From assembly GCA_013138735.1 (NCBI GenBank), contig WTCE01000026.1, forward strand, positions 123,386 to 187,385: DNA of 64,000 nucleotides. The letters run 5' to 3'. Below are positions 52,401-62,955 of this stretch, piece by piece (within the stretch, counting starts at the first letter, position 1; every line of letters starts with the position of its first letter). The DNA is from Crocinitomix sp. GTDB taxonomy: Bacteria; Bacteroidota; Bacteroidia; Flavobacteriales_D; Crocinitomicaceae. Below the pieces are notes generated by a model. It ran no database searches. It was given only the letters and a program-made list of their open reading frames with translations, and was not told the DNA's origin. The position numbers were made by a program, and so were the translations under genes.

Positions 52401-54821
52401 ATGAAAAAGGAACAACCAGCCAAAAAAAAACTAGCAAAACGCACCAGGCGAATAATTTTAATGATTGTTTGGATTGGGGCATTTCTTCCATTGTTTGGAA
52501 TTTTATGGATGCTGAGCGCAGCAGGACCAGGAATTCCGTCGCATGAAGAATTAGCACATCCACCGGATAAGCAAGCATCTATCATTTACACTTCTGACGG
52601 AGCCGAGATGGGACGTTTTTGGAGTGTCAATCGAAAAAGTGTACCTTATAATAAGATTTCTCCATTTGTGATTTCAGCACTAATTGCTACAGAAGATCAA
52701 CGCTTTTATGAGCATGCTGGAGTTGATGCAGAAGGTTTAGCGCGTGCCGTAACATTTGCTGCTATTGGAAGAGATGGCGGTGGAGCCAGTACCATTTCAC
52801 AACAATTGGCAAAACTATTATATACAGCAGGTGACACTGCAAACGGCGGAGTTGCCAAAGACAAATGGGGTCGTTTAGAACAAAAATTTGGCGAGAATAT
52901 TTTGGCCGTTCGCTTAGAAAAACACTATACCAAGGAAGAAATTATCACCATGTATTTGAATAATTTCGATTTCTTGTACAACGCCGTAGGAATTTCTTCT
53001 GCATCTCAAGTTTATTTCAATAAAACGCCTGATAGCTTAAATATTGAGGAAGCTGCTATGTTAGTGGGGATGTGTAAAAACCCGGGCATGTTTAATCCGC
53101 TGAAATTTCAGTATAAAGACTATTCGGATGATGAAAAAGGACAGACGCAATATGAACTAGATAGCACACGAGCAGTATCACGACGAAATCAAGTATTGAT
53201 GCAATGGTTGGTAAATAGTGATGCGGGAAATGACGCCTTATCTGTGAAATTAAACCGTGCGCAGTATGATTCTCTTAAAATGTTACCAATTATCGTAGAT
53301 TATCAAATTGTTGATCATAAAGAAGGACTTGCGCCACATTTTAGAGAAATCTTAAGAAAAGAACTAACTGCTAAATTCAAAGAAACGAAAGATGACGGAA
53401 CCTTGGTTTATGAAAAGGCTGATGGGACACCATATAATATTTACAAGGATGGTTTAAGAATTTACACAACTATAGATTCAAGAATGCAGGTTTATGCAGA
53501 AGAAGCTGTACAACAGCACATGGAAACAACCTTGCAATATGAATTTGATAAAAACAATGCGCGTAACAAACGTCCACCATTTGGTAATGAAGTGAAAGAC
53601 GAAAGAATTGCCCAAATTTTAAATTCGGCTACAAAAAATTCTGATCGCTATAGAAAAATGGCTGCTGCTGGAGCAAGTGATTCTGAAATAGAAAAATCCT
53701 TCAACACACCAATTAAAATGAAGGTATTCTCTTATAGTGGAGACTTTGACACCATTTTATCACCGCTAGATTCTATCAAATACTACAAAGGAATTTTACA
53801 AGCAGGTTTAATGTCTATGGATCCGAAAACAGGATTTATAAAAGCATGGGTTGGTGGACCAAATTTTAATCATTTCGCTTATGACCACGTTAAACAATCT
53901 AGTCGTCAAGTAGGCTCGACTATTAAACCATTTGTTTACGCAGCTGCTATGGATATTGGAGTCATAACGCCATGTAAAAGTTATATCGACATGGATTATT
54001 GCATTGACGTCCCGGTTAGTCCAACGCGCAATAAATCATGGTGTCCATCAACAGGAACCAAGAATACAGGTGCCCTAATTCCGGCAAAATGTGGTTTAGC
54101 AGGATCTTTGAATAATATTACTGTTGCCATAATGAAAGACATGGGCTCTAGTGCGGGCCCTGCCCGAATGGGTGAAGCACTCAAAAATGTCGGAATCCAC
54201 TTGAGAAAAGAAGATATAGTACCAGCAATGTGCTTGGGACCCATGGATATCTCTTTATACAATATGGTTGGTGCACAAAGTACATTCGCAAACAAAGGGG
54301 TTTATATTAAACCGATATATGTCATGCGTGTTGAAGATCGGAATGGTAACGTCATCATTGAATTAGAGTATGATATTAAAGAAGCCATGAGTGAAGACTT
54401 AGCTTACACCATGATTAACATGATGAAAGGTGCTGTTACTGGTGCAGGAAATGTGCATCAAGGAAATCGCGTTTACGCAACAAGTAGCACTTTACGCAGC
54501 AGCCGTCCATGGGGAGGAATTAAATACCCAATGGCTGGTAAAACAGGCACAACGAATGGAGCTTCTGATGGATGGTTTATGGGATTAACCCCAGAATTAG
54601 TAACGGGTGTTTGGGTTGGTGCAGATGATCGCGATATTCACTTTAGAAATTATCCTTGGGGACAAGGTGCACGAATGGCACTTCCTATTTACGGTTATTA
54701 TATGCAACGTGTTTATAAAGATGCGTCAATTGAAATTTCAAAAAAGGACTTTGAAGCACCACCAAATTATGACAAGAGCATATTTAATTGTTCAATTGAA
54801 ACCGGTGTACCAATATTATAA
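52401..54821 (+). CDS. Class A penicillin-binding protein (PBP1A type)
   Basis: An 806-residue bifunctional peptidoglycan synthase. The ATG at 52401 (MKKEQPAKKKLAKRTRRIIL) gives a basic cytoplasmic tail and one membrane helix; 29 upstream codons are discarded. The glycosyltransferase domain has E98 in ATEDQRFYEHAGVD, GGASTISQQLAKLL and the KWGRLEQKFGENILAVRLEK segment. The transpeptidase domain has S506-T-I-K509 (RQVGSTIKPFVYA), SLN in AGSLNNITVAIMKD and K714-T-G (AGKTGTTNGASDGWF). It is 6 nt before scoA, and the whole cluster to 63642 reads as one direction. Confidence 0.95.
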   Translation: MKKEQPAKKKLAKRTRRIILMIVWIGAFLPLFGILWMLSAAGPGIPSHEELAHPPDKQASIIYTSDGAEMGRFWSVNRKSVPYNKISPFVISALIATEDQRFYEHAGVDAEGLARAVTFAAIGRDGGGASTISQQLAKLLYTAGDTANGGVAKDKWGRLEQKFGENILAVRLEKHYTKEEIITMYLNNFDFLYNAVGISSASQVYFNKTPDSLNIEEAAMLVGMCKNPGMFNPLKFQYKDYSDDEKGQTQYELDSTRAVSRRNQVLMQWLVNSDAGNDALSVKLNRAQYDSLKMLPIIVDYQIVDHKEGLAPHFREILRKELTAKFKETKDDGTLVYEKADGTPYNIYKDGLRIYTTIDSRMQVYAEEAVQQHMETTLQYEFDKNNARNKRPPFGNEVKDERIAQILNSATKNSDRYRKMAAAGASDSEIEKSFNTPIKMKVFSYSGDFDTILSPLDSIKYYKGILQAGLMSMDPKTGFIKAWVGGPNFNHFAYDHVKQSSRQVGSTIKPFVYAAAMDIGVITPCKSYIDMDYCIDVPVSPTRNKSWCPSTGTKNTGALIPAKCGLAGSLNNITVAIMKDMGSSAGPARMGEALKNVGIHLRKEDIVPAMCLGPMDISLYNMVGAQSTFANKGVYIKPIYVMRVEDRNGNVIIELEYDIKEAMSEDLAYTMINMMKGAVTGAGNVHQGNRVYATSSTLRSSRPWGGIKYPMAGKTGTTNGASDGWFMGLTPELVTGVWVGADDRDIHFRNYPWGQGARMALPIYGYYMQRVYKDASIEISKKDFEAPPNYDKSIFNCSIETGVPIL

Positions 54822-54827
54822 AAAAAG

Positions 54828-55526
54828 ATGAATAAAGTAGTTAAAGAGGTTAACGAAGCACTAGTTGGAATCACTGATGACATGACAATCATGTTAGGTG
54901 GTTTTGGATTATGCGGTATTCCTGAAAATAGTATTGGCAAATTAGTTGAACTAGGTGTCAAAAACTTGACGTGCATTTCTAACAATGCTGGGGTAGATGA
55001 TTTTGGTTTAGGATTGCTTTTGCAAAAAAAACAAATCAAAAAAATGATCTCTTCTTATGTAGGAGAAAATGACGAATTCGAACGTCAAATGTTAAGTGGA
55101 GAATTAGAGGTTGATTTGATTCCTCAGGGATCATTAGCCGAACGCTGTAGAGCGGGTGGAGCAGGAATCCCAGCTTTTTATACGCCTGCAGGTTTTGGAA
55201 CTGAAGTGGCAGAAGGAAAAGAAGTAAAAATGTTTAAGGGGAAGCCGCACATTTTAGAGGCAGCCTTGGAAGCTGATTTTGCCATTGTTAAAGCTTGGAA
55301 AGCAGATACCGCAGGGAATTTAATTTATAAAGCTACCGCGCGTAACTTTAACCCATTAATGGCCATGGCTGGTAAAATCACCATAGCAGAGGTTGAAGAA
55401 ATTGTTCCTGTTGGAGAATTAGATCCTAACTTTATTCATACACCTGGCATTTTTGTTCAGCGCGTTTTTAAAGGAGAAAAATTCGAAAAAAGAATAGAAC
55501 AACGAACGGTTCGACAAAAAAATTAA
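54828..55526 (+). CDS. scoA: 3-oxoacid CoA-transferase subunit A
   Basis: The 232-residue alpha subunit of succinyl-CoA:3-ketoacid CoA-transferase, which activates acetoacetate with CoA from succinyl-CoA. Markers are [14 protein letters not shown] near the N-terminus, [35 protein letters not shown] and [20 protein letters not shown]. The catalytic Glu is in the B subunit, encoded at 59224 after two unrelated membrane protein genes; scoA and scoB usually adjoin. Overproduction of one without the other would be wasteful, so they are likely to be on one long transcript. Confidence 0.95.
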   Translation: MNKVVKEVNEALVGITDDMTIMLGGFGLCGIPENSIGKLVELGVKNLTCISNNAGVDDFGLGLLLQKKQIKKMISSYVGENDEFERQMLSGELEVDLIPQGSLAERCRAGGAGIPAFYTPAGFGTEVAEGKEVKMFKGKPHILEAALEADFAIVKAWKADTAGNLIYKATARNFNPLMAMAGKITIAEVEEIVPVGELDPNFIHTPGIFVQRVFKGEKFEKRIEQRTVRQKN

Positions 55527-55549
55527 ACGACTTTCGATTTTAAAACGCA

Positions 55550-57361
55550 ATGAAAAAGCTCATTTCAAGCTTATTTCCTTACAAAAGCGCATCTTGGTAT
55601 GTGCTTTTGGCGTTATTTGCCTATATCATTTATCTCACTTTTGATTTTGGTGTTCCACAACCTTTAGCTTGGGACACCATGGGCTATCATGTCTATTTGA
55701 CGGAACTTTTCACAGATGGCGACTTACTGATTCCCAACCTTGAATATTACGAGGGAATAATGGCCACTTATGAAAATACTAGCAGCCTTTATCAATTTAT
55801 CCCTTTAGACGCAGAAATTGGAGGTGGTTACATTACAAAGTACACCGCAGGTTGGGCAGTTTTACATGGACCATTTATTTATTTAGGTCATTGGTACGCT
55901 GGATGGATGGGTTATCCACAAGATGGATTTTCTATGCCGTATCAAGTCTCCGCAATTATTGCAAGTCTTTTCTACACGCTTCTTGGCTTGCTATTTTTAC
56001 GGAAAATATTCCTGCATTTTTTTACGGAAAAATTGACGGTCGTTTTATTGGTGATCTTGGTTTTAGGAACCAACTACTTGCACATGAACTCTGCATGCAC
56101 AGGTTTGGCGCATGTGTCTTTGTTCACGCTTTATGCTGCCTTATTGTATTTCACAATCCAATTTCACAAAAAAAACTCGTTTAAATCTGCCATTCTAATT
56201 GGGCTTAGCCTTGGGTTTTTAGCTTTGATTCGCCCAACAGAATTAGTCGCTGCGCTTATTCCCCTGCTCTACGGAGTTACCTCATGGACAACTTTTAAAA
56301 CACGCTTTACAGAGCTGTTTAAAACGCATTTTTATTGGATTGCAATTGTTTCAATGATTCTAGTGGGAAGCATTCAGCTTTTTGTTTGGAAATATACAAC
56401 TGGATCATTTCTCTTTTATTCCTATGTACACAATGGCGAAGCATTAGACTTTATTCGACCGCATGTAATAGATGTCCTTTTTAGCTTTAGAAAAGGGTGG
56501 TTAATTTACACGCCAGTAATGGCATTATTAATCTTAGGGTTTATTGGGGTTTATAAAAAACACAAAGCACTTTTTATTGGTACACTTGCCTTTACCGTCA
56601 TCAATTTATATGTTATTTCTTGCTGGACAGTTTGGTGGTATGCGGGTAGTTTTTCATCTCGTGCCTTAGAACATTCCTATCCTATTTATATTCTATTAAT
56701 TGGCTTTGGTTTAATGGGATTAGCCAACTACAAAAAAGTAGTAATTGGGATTTTTGTCACCCTTTGTATTGTTTTAAATTTATTTCAAACCTTTCAAATG
56801 CGTCATGACATTCTTCACACATCACACATGACAAAGGCTTATTATTTTTCAGTTTTTGGACAAACCACTTCCCCAACACCCGAACAAAGAGCATTGCTTT
56901 TGATTAATCGCGAGCAAACTGAATTTAACAATCCAACTGATTATAATTTGATAGCAACCATCCAACCTGAATTCGATTTACCAATGTTGTTAGATAGTGG
57001 CACGCCACAAACGCCACTTATTAAGTTGCCCTATAATGAATTGACCGAAAAAGATCATTTATGGATCAGGGCTAAAGCAACAGTTGAAATAGCAGACGAA
57101 TTGATTCGTTATCAAGAAGAAACTTTTGCTGTACACTTGGCGGTTTGTATGCTCTATAAGGAACGCACCTATAGTTGGCGAAATGAACCACTTGAACGCT
57201 TTGAATCGAATGAAATGACACTTACAAAAGAATATTTAACGCCAGACTTGCGCACATTAGGCGACGAAGTTGCGATAAGAGTGTGGTTGCAATATGGCGC
57301 AAATGTACTCGTGAAGTCACTCTATTTTGAAGTATACGAGCCCAAAAATCAAATTGATTAG
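55550..57361 (+). CDS. Polytopic membrane protein, GT-C-type glycosyltransferase-like (1)
   Basis: A 603-residue membrane protein with about ten to twelve helices and a C-terminal soluble domain of about 160 residues. After the first helix the outer loop begins with PLAWDTMGYHVYLTELF, an acidic position like the catalytic Asp of GT-C enzymes (PMT/ArnT). SLFYTLLGLLFLRKIFLHFF, ILIGLSLGFLALIRPTELVA and RALEHSYPIYILLIGFGLMG are also PMT-like. It directly abuts the next gene (TAG then GTG). It sits between scoA and scoB. Role in glycan or lipid modification is inferred from topology and neighbours; the substrate is unknown. Confidence 0.68.
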   Translation: MKKLISSLFPYKSASWYVLLALFAYIIYLTFDFGVPQPLAWDTMGYHVYLTELFTDGDLLIPNLEYYEGIMATYENTSSLYQFIPLDAEIGGGYITKYTAGWAVLHGPFIYLGHWYAGWMGYPQDGFSMPYQVSAIIASLFYTLLGLLFLRKIFLHFFTEKLTVVLLVILVLGTNYLHMNSACTGLAHVSLFTLYAALLYFTIQFHKKNSFKSAILIGLSLGFLALIRPTELVAALIPLLYGVTSWTTFKTRFTELFKTHFYWIAIVSMILVGSIQLFVWKYTTGSFLFYSYVHNGEALDFIRPHVIDVLFSFRKGWLIYTPVMALLILGFIGVYKKHKALFIGTLAFTVINLYVISCWTVWWYAGSFSSRALEHSYPIYILLIGFGLMGLANYKKVVIGIFVTLCIVLNLFQTFQMRHDILHTSHMTKAYYFSVFGQTTSPTPEQRALLLINREQTEFNNPTDYNLIATIQPEFDLPMLLDSGTPQTPLIKLPYNELTEKDHLWIRAKATVEIADELIRYQEETFAVHLAVCMLYKERTYSWRNEPLERFESNEMTLTKEYLTPDLRTLGDEVAIRVWLQYGANVLVKSLYFEVYEPKNQID

Positions 57362-59221
57362 GTGAATACATTAAAGGATAAATATTTTCACTTTAGTAGT
57401 GGCGAAAAAAAAGTCGTTTTTGCACTTTTAATTTTATTGTGGGGTTTTCTATTTATTAGAGCAGTTTACGTTCCTGTTTTACATGACGAAATTGCTACCT
57501 TCTTTTATTATATTCAATCAGACAATTATATGCCCCCTGGTGCACATTGGGACGCGAATAATCATGTTCTGAATTCCATGCTAGCCAATTTTTCCTATCA
57601 TATATTCGGATCTTCACCCATGGCGTTGCGCTTACCAAACGTACTCACCTATGCCCTCTTCTTTTATGGCGCTTATCAAATTGCAGGGCGTTTAAATAAA
57701 AAAATTCTCCGCTGGGGATTGCTATTAGCGCTAGTTGGATCACATTATTTATTCGAATATTTTGGCGAATGTAGAGGATACGGCATGTCAATCGCATTTT
57801 TTGTAATGGCGGTTTATCAATTTATTCGTTTAAAAGAAACGGGGGCAAGAAAACACCTCTTTCTAATTCCTTTCTTCTTGTTCCTAGCCACAGCTGCTAA
57901 CTTAACTTTAATCCTTCCGTCGGTATTGATCTTTGGATTTATGGCGCTCTTCCAATTGAAAGCAAACTTTTCTTCCAATAAAAAAGCGCTTTTGATTAAT
58001 GCAGGAATCCTTTTAGTCACAAGTTTGCCTTTTCTAATTTTGGTTAAATTATCCTTTGCGTTTAAAGAACGTGGGGCTTTTTATTATGGCGTTGGAGATG
58101 GCTTTTATGAAGTAACGGTGCGTTCATTGAGCCAAGTATTCATGGATTTTTACAATCAACCCATTGCGGTGGTATTGACGTTAATCTTTTTGGGGGTTTG
58201 CCTTTATGCGCTTGTCAAAATCTTCCAAAAAAAATCACTGTATAGCACGCTGGAAAACGCCAGTTTTTTCCCAGTTATACTCTTCGCCAATATTGCTTGT
58301 ATTTTATTTCTTTACCACCAAATGGAGGTCAATTTTCCAGAGGATCGAATCGCCATACATCTCTTTTTCTTATTTGTCAGTAGTTTCGCTTTTGTATTGG
58401 ATGATTTGAGTACAAAAAACGCAAAAATTGCATTAATAGGAATCCCCCTATTTTACTTTCCATTTCTTTTCTTCTTTCATGCAACACCAACGGGCTCAAC
58501 GTTCTCATCCGAAGAGCGGACGTCCTATCCTATTTTTGAATATATATCAACTGCCGAGAATGATTTTAAATTTCCGGCGACAGTTGGCGCCTATAAAACG
58601 CAAGAGTTTTGTTGGTATTATTTAAACAATCGAGACGGAGGAACGCAAGGTAAAATTCACACGAATTATCACATTGCGCTTGATGCTGATTTTCAAGTTG
58701 TAAGAGATGCGAAAATTGACGATTCAACCGTATTCGATTTTTATGATCCAGTGGTCAGTGATCCAGACACAAAACTCACGCTTTTGGAACGCCGTAGCAA
58801 ACTAAATAGGGAACTTATTTACACAACAAACGCAAGACCAACTAACGGATTTATTACAGATGAATATCACAACATCCTTGAAATGGAGATTGATAGCTTA
58901 GTGAATAAAACGCTCTATATTGGAGCCGAATTGACACTTGATGCACAAGAAAAACCTTTCATTTCTTGGTTGGCAGCTACTGTCAATGATTCTGCTGGAG
59001 TCTCTCTTTATCAGGATTACATTCCGCTAGATTGGTTGCGAAAAAATTGGGATGGTACTGAAAACAACCTCTTGCAAGGCGCTTTATTGCACCATATCCC
59101 TGACGGAGCAAAAACATTAAAATTTTACATCTGGAACATTGATAAAACATCCTATTCCATTCCAGATGGAAAGTGTTATCTTTATCAACTTGAAAGAGAT
59201 TTTCCAAATCAATATAAATAA
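57362..59221 (+). CDS. Polytopic membrane protein, GT-C-type glycosyltransferase-like (2)
   Basis: A 619-residue relative of the previous protein, starting at a GTG that touches its stop codon. The first outer loop reads VPVLHDEIATFFYYIQ with a DE pair typical of GT-C enzymes, and SPMALRLPNVLTYALFFYGA after it is PMT/ArnT-like. About ten helices follow, then a soluble tail of about 220 residues (from FSSEERTSYPIFEYIS onward) with beta-rich character. scoB follows after 2 nt. The two genes seem to be an ancient pair. The sugar donor and acceptor are unknown. Confidence 0.68.
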   Translation: MNTLKDKYFHFSSGEKKVVFALLILLWGFLFIRAVYVPVLHDEIATFFYYIQSDNYMPPGAHWDANNHVLNSMLANFSYHIFGSSPMALRLPNVLTYALFFYGAYQIAGRLNKKILRWGLLLALVGSHYLFEYFGECRGYGMSIAFFVMAVYQFIRLKETGARKHLFLIPFFLFLATAANLTLILPSVLIFGFMALFQLKANFSSNKKALLINAGILLVTSLPFLILVKLSFAFKERGAFYYGVGDGFYEVTVRSLSQVFMDFYNQPIAVVLTLIFLGVCLYALVKIFQKKSLYSTLENASFFPVILFANIACILFLYHQMEVNFPEDRIAIHLFFLFVSSFAFVLDDLSTKNAKIALIGIPLFYFPFLFFFHATPTGSTFSSEERTSYPIFEYISTAENDFKFPATVGAYKTQEFCWYYLNNRDGGTQGKIHTNYHIALDADFQVVRDAKIDDSTVFDFYDPVVSDPDTKLTLLERRSKLNRELIYTTNARPTNGFITDEYHNILEMEIDSLVNKTLYIGAELTLDAQEKPFISWLAATVNDSAGVSLYQDYIPLDWLRKNWDGTENNLLQGALLHHIPDGAKTLKFYIWNIDKTSYSIPDGKCYLYQLERDFPNQYK

Positions 59222-59223
59222 AC

Positions 59224-59880
59224 ATGGCGTTAGATAAAATAGGTATAGCGAAACGAATTGCACAAGAATTGCAAAACGGTTGGTACGTAAATCTTGGAAT
59301 TGGAATTCCAACTTTAGTAGCGAACTATATTCCCGAAGGAATTGAGGTTGAATTTCAATCTGAAAACGGATTATTAGGCATGGGACCTTTCCCTTTTGAT
59401 GGAGAGGAAGATGCAGATTTAATTAATGCAGGAAAACAAACCGTTACTATAATGGACGGTGGTGTTATTTTTGATTCTGCAACCTCTTTCGCAATGATTA
59501 GAGGACAACATGTTCAATTAACTGTTTTGGGTGCAATGGAAGTAGCACAAAACGGTGACATTGCCAATTGGAAAATTCCAGGGCGTATGGTAAAAGGCAT
59601 GGGCGGTGCTATGGATTTAGTTGCTTCTGCGGAAAATATCATAGTCGCCATGATGCATACGAATAAAAGAGGGGAATCTAAATTGCTTTCAAAATGTTCG
59701 TTACCCTTAACTGGTGTAGGATGTGTAACACGGGTTGTAACGAACTTGGCTGTACTCGAAATTAAAGACAATCAATTCCACTTAATTGAAAGAGCCCCTG
59801 GCGTTTCGGTTGATGAAATTAAAGCTGCAACTGAAGGAGATTTAGTTGTTCCGAATGATGTTCCAGAAATGAAAATATAG
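59224..59880 (+). CDS. scoB: 3-oxoacid CoA-transferase subunit B
   Basis: The 218-residue beta subunit that carries the catalytic Glu (E47 in [15 protein letters not shown]), which forms the glutamyl-CoA intermediate. Other motifs are [58 protein letters not shown] and [20 protein letters not shown]. Together with ScoA (54828) it forms the active enzyme. Its normal partner gene is 3.7 kb away because two membrane protein genes lie between them. It begins only 2 nt after the second of these. Confidence 0.96.
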   Translation: MALDKIGIAKRIAQELQNGWYVNLGIGIPTLVANYIPEGIEVEFQSENGLLGMGPFPFDGEEDADLINAGKQTVTIMDGGVIFDSATSFAMIRGQHVQLTVLGAMEVAQNGDIANWKIPGRMVKGMGGAMDLVASAENIIVAMMHTNKRGESKLLSKCSLPLTGVGCVTRVVTNLAVLEIKDNQFHLIERAPGVSVDEIKAATEGDLVVPNDVPEMKI

Positions 59881-59884
59881 TCTT

Positions 59885-61315
59885 TTGAAAGATAAAAAAA
59901 TTGCAGTTATCGGTGCTGGTCCTGCCGGTATGACTGCTGCTTACGAATTGACCAAAGCAGGGTTTGATGTCACTCTCTATGAAGCCTCTGACAAAGTTGG
60001 CGGACTTTCTAAAACCATTGATCTTTGGAATCAAAAAGTAGACCTTGGCCCCCACAGGTTTTTTAGTAATGATACTAAAGTGAATAAACTTTGGTTAGAA
60101 GTTATTGGCAAAGATTACCGCATGGTTGATCGATTGACCCGCATCTACTACAAGAAAAAATTCTATTATTACCCACTCAAACCTTTCGACGCACTATTTA
60201 AGCTAGGAATTGGACGCGCATTCATGTGCGTAATGAGTTATTTTAAAGAAAAAATTAGACCAACAAAGCAAGATGGATCTTTTGAAGCGTGGGTGACCGC
60301 ACGTTTTGGATCACGGCTTTATTCTATCTTTTTTAAAACCTATAGTGAAAAATTGTGGGGAATTCCTTGTACTGAGTTAGATGAGGATTTTGCGGCACAA
60401 CGCATCAAAAAATTATCCTTATTCGAAGCGGTTAAAAACGCACTTTTTTCAAGTAAAAAGAATAAACACAAAACATTAGTTGATCAATTTGCTTACCCGA
60501 TTGGAGGAACCGGTATGGTTTACGATAAAATGAGGGATTTTATTGAGAAAAACGGTGGTAAAGTACTGTGCTCTACCCCAGTAAAAAAAGTGGATTCTGG
60601 TGAAAATGGCGCTACGTCAATTGAACTAATGTCAGGAGAAATTATTCCTTTTGATCATATCATTTCTTCCATGCCTATTACGCATTTGGTGCGCAATTTG
60701 CCAAATGTTCCTGCAGAAGTTATTGAAGCTTCAACAGCATTAAAATTTAGAAACACCATACTTGTTTACTTAAAAGTAGAAGGTGTAGATGTATTCCCAG
60801 ATAATTGGCTTTATGTTCATGCCAATGATTTACAAATGGGTCGTATTACCAACTTCTGTAATTGGGTTCCCGAAATCAATCAGGATGAAAAATCAACCAT
60901 TGTAGTACTCGAATATTGGAGCTATAATGAAGATGAACTTTGGACCATGCCTGAAGAAGAATTGATTGAATTGGGTAAAAAAGAATTACGTACCACAGGA
61001 TTAATTAAGGACTTAGAAATTTCTGAAGGTCATATCATTAAAATACCAAAATGTTACCCTGTTTACGCTAAAGGATATAAAGAACCTTTGCAAAAGGTAG
61101 AAAAGTATCTAAGTTCCGTCAATAACCTCTCTGTCATTGGGCGTTATGGTTCTTTTAAATACAATAATCAAGATCACAGTATTTTAATGGGCTTATTGGC
61201 TGCCGATAATATTATCAATGATCAAAAGCATAACTTGTGGGAAATCAACACAGATTATGAGACTTACCAAGAAACATCAACAATTACAGCTTCAGGTTTA
61301 AGCGTGGAGGAATGA
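59885..61315 (+). CDS. FAD-dependent oxidoreductase, UDP-galactopyranose-mutase / protoporphyrinogen-oxidase-like
   Basis: A 476-residue flavoprotein that begins at a TTG 4 nt after scoB. The FAD motif is [20 protein letters not shown] and the second contact is [20 protein letters not shown], followed by GPHRFF. The substrate side, [20 protein letters not shown] and [20 protein letters not shown], resembles a UDP-galactopyranose-mutase-like subgroup found in surface-glycan loci, not the haem enzymes. The end ([20 protein letters not shown]) is typical of this subgroup. It likely modifies a sugar nucleotide or lipid-linked sugar. It overlaps the next gene by ATGA. Confidence 0.78.
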   Translation: MKDKKIAVIGAGPAGMTAAYELTKAGFDVTLYEASDKVGGLSKTIDLWNQKVDLGPHRFFSNDTKVNKLWLEVIGKDYRMVDRLTRIYYKKKFYYYPLKPFDALFKLGIGRAFMCVMSYFKEKIRPTKQDGSFEAWVTARFGSRLYSIFFKTYSEKLWGIPCTELDEDFAAQRIKKLSLFEAVKNALFSSKKNKHKTLVDQFAYPIGGTGMVYDKMRDFIEKNGGKVLCSTPVKKVDSGENGATSIELMSGEIIPFDHIISSMPITHLVRNLPNVPAEVIEASTALKFRNTILVYLKVEGVDVFPDNWLYVHANDLQMGRITNFCNWVPEINQDEKSTIVVLEYWSYNEDELWTMPEEELIELGKKELRTTGLIKDLEISEGHIIKIPKCYPVYAKGYKEPLQKVEKYLSSVNNLSVIGRYGSFKYNNQDHSILMGLLAADNIINDQKHNLWEINTDYETYQETSTITASGLSVEE

Positions 61316-62946
61316 GTTGGTTCAAAAACAACAAATTTGACCTGATAGGAATTGGGATTATTCTATTCCTTTTTCTTATTTCAATCCAAGTCCGTGAAGA
61401 AAATTTAAAAGCGCCACTTGGCCGACATCATGAATGGATTACTGCACATTCATTAATCACTGCAGAAATTTGGGACGAAAATGGTGGGCCATCCAATTAT
61501 GGCTTTAGTCCTGTATACAGCTACCAGGATATAGGCAGCACTAACAGACGGATTTTGGGCGGCGTTTCTGCTAATAATGGAGACGTTTATTATACTTCTT
61601 ATCCACCATTCGCTTTTATTTACCTTTATTATTCTAGTCAATTTACTGGTGGGCCAACGGTCTTTAGCGCTCGTTTTGCTTCACTCAGCATTCATCTTGT
61701 TTCGGCAATTCTACTCTATTTCCTCATTGCGGTAGCCCGACCCAAGCCTGAAAATAAAGCCCTGAATTTTGCGGGCATCATTGGCGCTGGCTTGTATTTA
61801 TTTGCCCAAGGTCATTTATGGTTCCATGGCAACCTCTACTTTTCTGACATGGTGGTGCAGCCCTTTTTTATTGGTGGCTTATTCCTCTCTGTCCGCTATT
61901 TGCGAAACCTTTATAAAAGTGAAAAGCTAATATTAATTCTCCTTTTTATCACCTTTTTTTTAGGTGCCTATACAGAATGGATAAGCCTGTTTTCTGCCTT
62001 CTATACAGGATTATTCTTTTTAGGTGCAGCGATCGTTAAAAAGCAAAAAAAATACTTGCGTCCTTTTTTCGCAATTGCAATGGGCTCGGCAATGGCGATT
62101 GGTTTAACGGTTTACCAATATGCCTCAATTAATGGCTGGGAATCGCTGAAAGCAACCGCTGAAAAAAAATATGACGAACGAAGCGGACATTCCGTTGCAG
62201 ATACGGTTGATCCCAACTTTAGCATTCACAATAGCGATAGTTTTACATTACTTAAATCCACCTTTAATAGCTATTATAAATCCACTGAGAATTATATTGC
62301 TCTTGCATTTATAATTCTTGTTTTATTACTCATACTGCGCCGGATTAAACGGTTCTCTCATACTAACATTCCCCTTAATTTTAAGTGGAGCGCTCTTATC
62401 ATAGTTCTGCTGTTAATTCCAATCGTCACGCATTATTATTTATTCTACGATTTCAATACCAAGCACTATTTTTCAGGATTAAAAACCGGAACGCTGCTCA
62501 TTTGCCTTGCCGCTCTAATCGTGCAAGCCGCTCATGCTTATTCTGTCCAACTGCATACCTATATAGGATGGGTCGCTATTGCGGCATTTAGTGCATTATT
62601 TATTCACAAGGCGAATCAAGCTACCACCCGTTATTTGCATGATCATACCATTGAAATGTTAGATGTGGATCGGGTAAACTCAGCGCAAGAAATTGCAAAA
62701 CACCGTATTCCAGAAGCTGCAATTTTCACTAATGTTCGGGTGAGTCCAGAGCAAATATTTTATGCCAAGCACTGCGTTTCGCCGATAAAAGATAGCGATA
62801 CTTCAGCCATTGCACATATCATGGATTTGTACAAAAATACGAAAGGACAATATTATCATCACGAGGGCTCAAAGCTGAAAGCAATGGTAACAATTGAACT
62901 TCACGACGATAATTTAGTATTTTTGGACACGATTACATTCAAATAA
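61312..62946 (+). CDS. Polytopic membrane protein, GT-C-like (3), unknown
   Basis: A 544-residue protein with about ten helices, its ATG overlapping the stop of the flavoprotein gene (ATGA). The first outer loop has [20 protein letters not shown] and a [17 protein letters not shown] segment, which is the arrangement of GT-C proteins acting on polyprenyl-linked sugars; a catalytic residue cannot be named. The C-terminal 120 residues are soluble. It continues the glycan-like cluster and is followed by a methyltransferase after 9 nt. Confidence 0.65.
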   Translation: MSWFKNNKFDLIGIGIILFLFLISIQVREENLKAPLGRHHEWITAHSLITAEIWDENGGPSNYGFSPVYSYQDIGSTNRRILGGVSANNGDVYYTSYPPFAFIYLYYSSQFTGGPTVFSARFASLSIHLVSAILLYFLIAVARPKPENKALNFAGIIGAGLYLFAQGHLWFHGNLYFSDMVVQPFFIGGLFLSVRYLRNLYKSEKLILILLFITFFLGAYTEWISLFSAFYTGLFFLGAAIVKKQKKYLRPFFAIAMGSAMAIGLTVYQYASINGWESLKATAEKKYDERSGHSVADTVDPNFSIHNSDSFTLLKSTFNSYYKSTENYIALAFIILVLLLILRRIKRFSHTNIPLNFKWSALIIVLLLIPIVTHYYLFYDFNTKHYFSGLKTGTLLICLAALIVQAAHAYSVQLHTYIGWVAIAAFSALFIHKANQATTRYLHDHTIEMLDVDRVNSAQEIAKHRIPEAAIFTNVRVSPEQIFYAKHCVSPIKDSDTSAIAHIMDLYKNTKGQYYHHEGSKLKAMVTIELHDDNLVFLDTITFK

Positions 62947-62955
62947 ATCAAGCAA

